This document shows positions 5,971 through 10,544 of a stretch of 10,544 bases of DNA, piece after piece. The DNA lies in contig CAJUHQ010000001.1 in the NCBI GenBank assembly GCA_910586095.1, positions 79,513 to 90,056 of the forward strand, in the 5' to 3' direction. How positions within the stretch are numbered: the first letter of the stretch is position 1; each line of letters starts with the position of its first letter. This stretch comes from an uncultured Lachnospiraceae bacterium. GTDB lineage: Bacteria; Bacillota; Clostridia; Lachnospirales; Lachnospiraceae. Made by a program: the position numbers and the translations under genes. The notes beneath the pieces were generated by a model. That model saw only the letters and a program-made list of their open reading frames with translations. It was not told the origin of the DNA and did no database searches.

Positions 5971-6369
5971 ATGATTGCATATAAGACAGATAAGACGTTT
6001 GAGGAGCAAGCGTTAAAAGAATTATTCGAGTCTGTTGAATGGTTGTCGGCAAAATACAGTGCCCGTTTAGTGCGTGCGCTAGCACAGTCTGACACCGTGA
6101 TATCTGCATGGGAGAACGAAAAATTGATTGGTCTAGTCAATGCAATTGATGATGGGGAGTTGACAGCCTATGCGCACTATCTTCTAGTCAATCCAGCATA
6201 TCAAAATTTGGGAATAGGCACAGAATTGATGATAAGGCTAAAGAAAGTGTATGAAGGGTATTTGTATCTAGTATTGACAGCAGAGAACGAAGGGTTAATT
6301 TCTTATTATAAGAAGCTTGGGTTCCATGCGATTGAAGGGGGTACTCCGATGGCCCTACAGACTTTATAA
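5971..6369 (+). CDS. GNAT-family N-acetyltransferase
   Basis: This 132-residue cytosolic protein transfers an acetyl group from acetyl-CoA to an unidentified amine. Residues about 40-60 (TVISAWENEKLIGLVNAI) are the central strands. YLLVNPAYQNLGIGTEL (70-86) carries the acetyl-CoA pyrophosphate loop Q78-x-x-G-x-G. SYYKKLGF (111-118) is the usual C-terminal tyrosine-bearing motif. It matches the small stand-alone GNAT type whose N-terminus reads MI-x-YKTD. The start at 5971 is chosen for this reason, although AAAGGAG (5951-5957) is 13 nt away; an ATG at 5959 is only 1 nt from it and adds four residues. The gene is 182 nt after abfA and 123 nt before the MATE gene, and appears to end at the hairpin at 6381. 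Confidence 0.88.
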   Translation: MIAYKTDKTFEEQALKELFESVEWLSAKYSARLVRALAQSDTVISAWENEKLIGLVNAIDDGELTAYAHYLLVNPAYQNLGIGTELMIRLKKVYEGYLYLVLTAENEGLISYYKKLGFHAIEGGTPMALQTL

Positions 6370-6380
6370 TAACTGATTTT

Positions 6381-6413
6381 GAGCGCTCCTACCACAATGG
6401 TTTAGGAGCGCTC
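6381..6413 (+). terminator. Hairpin after the GNAT gene, probable terminator
   Basis: A perfect 11-bp GC-rich stem, GAGCGCTCCTA (6381-6391) / TAGGAGCGCTC (6403-6413), starts 11 nt after the stop codon. An additional CCA/TGG pairing can form inside the loop. The following bases are TTAGATG, so the U-tract is poor. It most likely ends or protects the GNAT transcript. The rest of the gap to the MATE gene shows no clear promoter. Confidence 0.55.
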
Positions 6414-6492
6414 TTAGATGCAAATAAATTGATTTTGAATAGGCCAGTGGAAAACATTGATGTAAGATCTGTTAGGAACAAGAGGTATAGAC

Positions 6493-7824
6493 ATGAATAA
6501 GGATTTGACAGTAGGGAAACCAGAGACAGTGTTGTGGAGATTTTGCTTGCCGTTGTTTGGCAGTATTATTTTTCAGCAGATGTATAATATTGCAGATAGC
6601 TTTGTGGCGGGAAAGTTTATTGGAGAGAATGCGTTGGCAGCAGTTGGGAATAGTTATGGGATCACTATGATTTTTATTGCGTTTGCATTTGGTTGTAATA
6701 TTGGCTGCTCAGTGATTGTGTCCCAATTGTTTGGTGCCAAAAATTATAAAGATATGAAAACTGCAATATATACCACCATGATTTCAAGCGCGGTGTTGTG
6801 TATCTGTCTTATGTTAATGGGACTGATAGGTTGCAAAAGTCTTCTGGAGATGATGAAAACACCTGATGAAATTTTTGTGGATTCCAAACGATATCTAGAT
6901 ATTTATGTGTGGGGATTACCTTTTTTGTTTTTTTATAATATTGCGACAGGGATTTTTTCAGCATTGGGGGATTCGAAGACTCCCTTTATATTTTTGGCAT
7001 TCTCCTCTACAGCGAATGTGCTAGTAGATATTTTATTTGTAATTTCGTTCCAGATGGGAGTAGCCGGAGTAGCGTGGGCAACATTTCTCTGCCAGGGACT
7101 AAGTTGTCTGTTAGCAGTGTATGTTGTGCTAAAAAGGATGTCTCAGATTCATACGCACGAGAAGGCGCCAATCTTTTCAGGGGCTTTGTTTTTTAAAATT
7201 GCAGTGATAGCTATCCCAAGTATTTTGCAGCAGAGTTTTGTTTCGATAGGAAATATTATTATTCAAGGAGTCGTCAATGAATTTGGACCAGGCGTGATTG
7301 CTGGATATTCTGCCGCAGTAAAACTCAACAATCTGGTAATTACGTCCTTTACTACTTTAGGGAATGGCATTTCTAACTATACAGCACAGAATGTTGGAGC
7401 AGGAAAGATAGAACGAGTGCAGGCGGGATTTAAGGCAGGTATGAAAATGGTTTGGATGCTCTGTGTTCCAATTGTAGTGGTATATGTCTGTGCAAGTCCC
7501 ATTTTAATTAGACTTTTTATGGATAAACCTTCTGATTTAGCGCTGTTATCAGGGGGACAATTTTTGCGGATTGTACCGCCCTTTTATTTTGCTATCTCTG
7601 CAAAGTTGATAGCAGATGGGATTTTGCGCGGGGCAGGGTTAATGAAACGGTTTATGGCGGCAACATTTGCAGATTTAGCCATTCGTGTGGTTCTAGCAAT
7701 GATTTTATCAGATTCATTTGGGTATCTTGGCGTTTGGAGCTCGTGGCCTGTGGGGTGGGTCATTGGAACTGTGATGTCGGTATGTTTCTATTATCATTAC
7801 AACAAAACTGCTCGACGTTATTGA
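6493..7824 (+). CDS. MATE-family multidrug/cation efflux transporter
   Basis: This 443-residue, strongly hydrophobic inner-membrane protein has the size and two-half organisation of MATE exporters (two MatE domains, about 15-175 and 235-400, twelve predicted helices). Typical signatures are LPLFGSIIFQQMYNIADSF (19-37), FVAGKFIGENALAAVGNSYG (37-56) and, in the second half, IPSILQQSF followed by GYSAA and LGNGISNYTAQNVGAG. Such proteins expel cationic drugs or metabolites using a Na+ or H+ gradient; the substrate cannot be told from the sequence. AGAGG lies 7 nt before the ATG. It is on the same strand as, and just upstream of, the str operon promoter, but is functionally unrelated to ribosomal genes. 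The stop codon overlaps a weak AT-rich hairpin. Confidence 0.92.
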   Translation: MNKDLTVGKPETVLWRFCLPLFGSIIFQQMYNIADSFVAGKFIGENALAAVGNSYGITMIFIAFAFGCNIGCSVIVSQLFGAKNYKDMKTAIYTTMISSAVLCICLMLMGLIGCKSLLEMMKTPDEIFVDSKRYLDIYVWGLPFLFFYNIATGIFSALGDSKTPFIFLAFSSTANVLVDILFVISFQMGVAGVAWATFLCQGLSCLLAVYVVLKRMSQIHTHEKAPIFSGALFFKIAVIAIPSILQQSFVSIGNIIIQGVVNEFGPGVIAGYSAAVKLNNLVITSFTTLGNGISNYTAQNVGAGKIERVQAGFKAGMKMVWMLCVPIVVVYVCASPILIRLFMDKPSDLALLSGGQFLRIVPPFYFAISAKLIADGILRGAGLMKRFMAATFADLAIRVVLAMILSDSFGYLGVWSSWPVGWVIGTVMSVCFYYHYNKTARRY

Positions 7825-7849
7825 CAAAATCAATAAATTTAATATTTTT
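7818..7849 (+). terminator. Weak AT-rich hairpin at the MATE gene end
   Basis: TTATTGA (7818-7824, including the stop codon) and TCAATAA (7830-7836) form a 7-bp AT-rich stem with a CAAAA loop. It is followed by a T-rich stretch ending in five or more T (7840-7849). The stem is weak, so efficient termination is doubtful and some read-through into rpsL is possible. Confidence 0.3.
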
Positions 7850-7893
7850 AACAATTGAATTGTCATAACTATAACAAAAAATCCAAAAAACAA

Positions 7894-7922
7894 TTGACAT
7901 TATGGAATCATGAAAGTATAAT
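7894..7922 (+). promoter_or_regulatory. Consensus sigma-A promoter of the str operon
   Basis: TTGACA (7894-7899) and TATAAT (7917-7922) match the consensus perfectly with the ideal 17-bp spacer. Transcription should start near 7929, giving a leader of about 90 nt before rpsL. Such strength suits ribosomal protein and EF-G genes. Confidence 0.93.
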
Positions 7923-7928
7923 AATAAA

Positions 7929-8017
7929 GCATGTGTGCGCAGGCACCCTGCATTGGCCTAGTATGACAGGATATACAGGCTCGGCATTTAGTTATAAAAT
8001 ATAGGAGGTGAAAAAGA
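7929..8017 (+). promoter_or_regulatory. rpsL 5' leader with two small hairpins
   Basis: The predicted leader holds GCAGG (7939-7943) / CCTGC (7947-7951) with a 3-nt loop. A second stem, GCCT plus GTAT (7956-7964, bulged A) / ATAC plus AGGC (7973-7980), has an 8-nt loop. The strong Shine-Dalgarno AGGAGGTG (8003-8010) is left unpaired, 7 nt before the ATG. The stems may be regulatory or simply part of a stable leader. No T-run is present, so no attenuator is seen. Confidence 0.4.
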
Positions 8018-8437
8018 ATGCCAACATTTAACCAATTAGTTAGAAAGGGACGTCAGGAAACTGTTAAGAAGTCTACTGCACCTGCACTTCAGAGAGGATA
8101 TAACTCTTTAAGAAAGAAATCAACAGATACATCTGCTCCTCAGAAGAGAGGCGTTTGTACAGCGGTAAAGACTGCAACACCAAAGAAACCGAACTCAGCG
8201 CTTAGAAAGATTGCCAGAGTCCGTCTTTCAAATGGTATGGAAGTGACAAGCTATATTCCAGGTGAAGGACACAATTTACAGGAGCATAGTGTTGTTTTAA
8301 TCCGTGGCGGACGTGTGAAGGACTTACCTGGTACAAGATATCACATTATCAGAGGTACACTTGACACAGCGGGAGTTGCAAACAGAAGGCAGGCCCGTTC
8401 TAAGTATGGGGCTAAGAGACCAAAGGCAGGTAAATAA
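8018..8437 (+). CDS. rpsL: 30S ribosomal protein S12
   Basis: This 139-residue S12 sits at the decoding centre of the small subunit and controls tRNA selection accuracy. The core TPKKPNSALRK (54-64) contains Lys56/Lys57 and GRVKDLPG (98-105) contains Lys101, the positions altered in streptomycin-resistant mutants; all carry the usual sensitive residues. Asp102 is the residue modified by beta-methylthiolation in some bacteria. The protein is about 15 residues longer than the 124-residue E. coli form. The extra sequence lies around 20-45 (APALQRGYNS..TDTSAPQKRG), as is usual in clostridia. The C-terminus is basic (KYGAKRPKAGK). It is the first gene of the str operon, with the consensus promoter and strong AGGAGGTG ribosome binding site described separately. 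Confidence 0.98.
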   Translation: MPTFNQLVRKGRQETVKKSTAPALQRGYNSLRKKSTDTSAPQKRGVCTAVKTATPKKPNSALRKIARVRLSNGMEVTSYIPGEGHNLQEHSVVLIRGGRVKDLPGTRYHIIRGTLDTAGVANRRQARSKYGAKRPKAGK

Positions 8438-8489
8438 TTTGTTTTTGACAAATAAAAAGCTGTCTTGTACCACAAAAAACTAATTAGTG

Positions 8490-8519
8490 TTGGGATTCTG
8501 ATTTAATACCTGTTAAAAT
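8490..8519 (+). promoter_or_regulatory. Candidate internal promoter between rpsL and rpsG
   Basis: TTGGGA (8490-8495) is 18 bp from TAAAAT (8514-8519). The -10 is preceded by TGT (8511-8513), an extended -10 motif. It would start transcription near 8526 and boost rpsG-fusA independently of rpsL. The -35 matches four of six bases. Confidence 0.4.
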
Positions 8520-8571
8520 AGAAAACCGCACGAACACAAAGTTTTCAATGTGAGTACCGTTGATTTAATCA

Positions 8572-8608
8572 AATAGTGTAAATTTTGTTAAAAAGAGGAT
8601 ACACTATT
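8572..8608 (+). promoter_or_regulatory. Hairpin in the rpsG leader, candidate autoregulatory site
   Basis: AATAGTGTA (8572-8580) pairs perfectly with TACACTATT (8600-8608), and TTTT/AAAA in the loop can extend it. Upstream lie TTGATT/AATCAA (8560-8572, a second alternative) and GAAAAC (8521-8526) / GTTTTC (8541-8546). The stem ends 8 nt before the AGGAGG ribosome binding site of rpsG. In E. coli, S7 represses its operon by binding the rpsL-rpsG intercistronic RNA, so this is a reasonable place for a similar site. The primary sequence does not resemble the E. coli site. Confidence 0.4.
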
Positions 8609-8630
8609 CATAATTAAGGAGGGAAGAACC

Positions 8631-9101
8631 GTGCCACGTAAAGGACATATTCAAAAAAGGGACGTTTTAGCGGACCCTATTTACAATAATAAGGTGGTCA
8701 CTAAGCTTATCAATAACGTAATGTTAGACGGTAAGAAAGGTGTTGCACAAAAGATTGTATACGGAGCGTTCGCAAGAGTTGAGGATAAAGCTCAGAAGCC
8801 GGCTGTAGATGTATTTGAGGAGGCTATGAATAACATTATGCCATTGCTTGAGTGCAAGGCAAGACGTATTGGTGGTGCCACATATCAGGTACCATTGGAA
8901 GTAAAGCCAGAGCGTCGTCAGACATTAGGTCTTCGCTGGCTGGTATTGTTCTCACGCAAAAGAGGTGAGAAGACGATGGAAGAGCGTCTTGCAAATGAAA
9001 TTTTGGATGCAGCTAACAACACAGGCGCTGCAGTCAAGAGAAAAGAAGATATGCATAAGATGGCAGAGGCAAACAAGGCTTTTGCGCATTATCGGTTTTA
9101 A
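8631..9101 (+). CDS. rpsG: 30S ribosomal protein S7
   Basis: This 156-residue S7, the standard length, is a primary 16S rRNA-binding protein that nucleates the head of the 30S subunit and contacts the E-site tRNA. Recognisable segments are RKGHIQKRDVLADPIY (3-18), KLINNVMLDGKKG (25-37), ARRIGGATYQVP (77-88), RWLVLFSRKRGEKTM (101-115) and the invariant HKMAEANKAFAHYRF end (142-156). It begins with GTG, preceded by AAGGAGGG about 8 nt away. It lies 193 nt after rpsL, wider than usual for this operon, and 82 nt before fusA. In E. coli S7 is also the operon's translational repressor; whether it has that role here is inferred only. Confidence 0.98.
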   Translation: MPRKGHIQKRDVLADPIYNNKVVTKLINNVMLDGKKGVAQKIVYGAFARVEDKAQKPAVDVFEEAMNNIMPLLECKARRIGGATYQVPLEVKPERRQTLGLRWLVLFSRKRGEKTMEERLANEILDAANNTGAAVKRKEDMHKMAEANKAFAHYRF

Positions 9102-9183
9102 ATGTTGCAGAACCATAGAGCGCAAAAACCTCGGCTTTTGCACATTACAGATTCTAGTTTCTATTTTTTAAGGAGGAAGAACT

Positions 9184-10544
9184 TTGGCTGGAAGAGAATA
9201 TCCATTAGAGAGAACCAGAAACATTGGTATTATGGCTCATATCGATGCTGGTAAGACCACCACGACAGAGCGTATTCTTTACTATACTGGTGTTAACTAT
9301 AAGATTGGTGATACTCATGAAGGCACTGCTACCATGGACTGGATGGAACAGGAACAGGAGAGAGGAATTACCATTACTTCAGCCGCTACAACATGTCACT
9401 GGACACTGCAGGAAAATTGTAAGCCAAAAGAGGGTGCGTTAGAGCATCGTATCAATATTATTGATACTCCAGGACACGTTGACTTTACTGTTGAAGTAGA
9501 ACGTTCACTCCGTGTATTGGATGGCGCTGTAGGCGTTTTCTGTGCAAAGGGCGGAGTGGAACCTCAGTCAGAAAATGTATGGCGTCAGGCTGATACCTAC
9601 AACGTACCAAGAATGGCATTTATCAATAAGATGGACATTCTTGGAGCTGATTTTTACGGAGCAGTAGAACAGATTAAGACGCGTTTGGGCAAGAATGCAA
9701 TTTGCATTCAACTGCCGATTGGCAAGGAAGAAGATTTCAAAGGAATCGTTGACTTATTTGAAATGAAGGCCTACATCTATAATGATGATAAAGGTGATGA
9801 TATTTCAATTATTGATATTCCAGAGGATATGAAGGACGATGCAGACCTGTATCACACAGAACTTGTAGAAAAGGTATGTGAACTGGATGATGATTTAATG
9901 ATGGAGTACCTGGATGGGAATGAACCATCTGTGGAAGCTATGAAAGCTGCTTTAAGAAAAGGAACTTGTGAATGTGTAGCTATTCCAGTATGTTGTGGTA
10001 CTGCTTATCGGAATAAGGGTGTTCAGAAATTGTTGGATGCAGTTATCGAATATATGCCGTCTCCTGTAGACATTCCTGCAATCAAGGGAACAGATATGGA
10101 AGGCAATGAAGTAGAGAGACATTCTTCTGACGAAGAACCATTCTCAGCACTGGCATTTAAGATTATGACAGATCCATTCGTAGGAAAACTGGCATTTTTC
10201 CGTGTATATTCTGGTACTATGAATTCAGGTTCTTATGTGCTGAATGCTACTAAAGATAAAAAAGAGCGTGTGGGACGTATTTTGCAGATGCATGCCAATA
10301 AGAGACAAGAATTAGATAAAGTATATTCTGGTGATATTGCAGCAGCAGTTGGATTTAAGTTTACAACGACTGGTGATACCATTTGCGATGATCAGCATCC
10401 TGTAATCTTGGAGTCTATGGAGTTCCCAGAGCCGGTTATTGAGCTTGCGATTGAGCCTAAGACAAAAGCAGGACAGGGTAAGATGGGTGAGGCACTTGCA
10501 AAGCTTGCAGAAGAAGATCCTACATTCCGCGCACACACCAATGC
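9184..10544 (+). CDS. fusA: Translation elongation factor G, 3' end outside window
   Basis: The first 453 residues of EF-G (usual length about 690-700) are present. EF-G is the GTPase that moves tRNAs and mRNA through the ribosome after each peptide bond. The start is TTG at 9184, 7 nt after AGGAGG; an in-frame stop (TAA, 9169-9171) lies just upstream, so no other start is possible without losing the GTPase. GTPase motifs are AHIDAGKTT (18-26, P-loop), RGITI (60-64, switch I), DTPGHVD (94-100, switch II), NKMD (148-151) and a CGT/A-type motif near 271-274. Domain II follows from about 295, and the window ends just inside domain III (EPKTKAGQGKMGEALAKLA). The sequence resembles Lachnospiraceae EF-G. 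It is the third gene of the str operon; tuf usually follows. Confidence 0.97.
   Translation, partial: MAGREYPLERTRNIGIMAHIDAGKTTTTERILYYTGVNYKIGDTHEGTATMDWMEQEQERGITITSAATTCHWTLQENCKPKEGALEHRINIIDTPGHVDFTVEVERSLRVLDGAVGVFCAKGGVEPQSENVWRQADTYNVPRMAFINKMDILGADFYGAVEQIKTRLGKNAICIQLPIGKEEDFKGIVDLFEMKAYIYNDDKGDDISIIDIPEDMKDDADLYHTELVEKVCELDDDLMMEYLDGNEPSVEAMKAALRKGTCECVAIPVCCGTAYRNKGVQKLLDAVIEYMPSPVDIPAIKGTDMEGNEVERHSSDEEPFSALAFKIMTDPFVGKLAFFRVYSGTMNSGSYVLNATKDKKERVGRILQMHANKRQELDKVYSGDIAAAVGFKFTTTGDTICDDQHPVILESMEFPEPVIELAIEPKTKAGQGKMGEALAKLAEEDPTFRAHTN

Noticed and set aside
7821..7848. Second str promoter starting with TTGACA at the MATE stop codon
   Set aside because: No -10 box lies at a usable distance, whereas the promoter at 7894-7922 is perfect.
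8445..8473. Promoter from TTGACA just after rpsL
   Set aside because: The sequence 17 bp downstream (TACCAC) is not a -10 box.
9116..9146. Terminator between rpsG and fusA
   Set aside because: GCAAAA/TTTTGC can form a small stem but it is weak and not followed directly by a T-run; the genes are expected to be co-transcribed.

Overview
The window looks like a chromosomal segment of a low-GC Gram-positive anaerobe of the class Clostridia, most likely Lachnospiraceae. The EF-G, S12 and S7 sequences read as that group, S12 carries the longer N-terminal region typical of clostridia, Shine-Dalgarno sequences are strong (AGGAGG type), sigma-A-like promoters are recognisable, and surface proteins have Gram-positive-style signal peptides or a lipobox. 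The family assignment rests on recalled similarity, not on a search.

Layout, left to right. (1) Positions 2-143: a probable gene tail ending at 109 and a strong intrinsic terminator. (2) 156-2492: two same-strand genes for exported enzymes, a non-specific DNA/RNA endonuclease with a Cys-rich C-terminal domain and a GH3 beta-N-acetylhexosaminidase-type glycosidase. They are separated by a 132-nt gap that holds a nested hairpin. (3) 2504-2536: a 14-bp hairpin shared with the convergent minus-strand gene, a lipoprotein made of four tandem PepSY-like repeats (2541-3761). (4) 3762-4291: a gene-free divergent region rich in inverted repeats. It holds a back-to-back promoter-like palindrome and a direct-repeat leader in front of the next gene. 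(5) 4292-5788: an intracellular GH51 alpha-L-arabinofuranosidase, followed by three 16-bp palindromic repeats and a separate perfect 14-bp palindrome. (6) 5971-7824: a small GNAT acetyltransferase and a MATE efflux transporter. (7) 7894-10544: the str operon, rpsL-rpsG-fusA, with a consensus promoter (TTGACA-17-TATAAT) and with fusA cut by the window end.

How the parts relate. The str operon is one translation unit: two 30S proteins and the translocation GTPase. The genes to its left look like an accessory block placed next to a conserved housekeeping locus. The glycosidases, nuclease and lipoprotein fit scavenging or wall and polysaccharide metabolism in a gut-type environment, but nothing shows that they form one pathway.

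I found no phage genes, transposases, CRISPR array, tRNA or rRNA, and no convincing novel multi-gene system. The material worth a second look is mostly non-coding: the possible switching leader before the arabinofuranosidase gene, the 3 x 16-bp repeat cluster, the symmetric divergent promoter, and the structured rpsL-rpsG gap.
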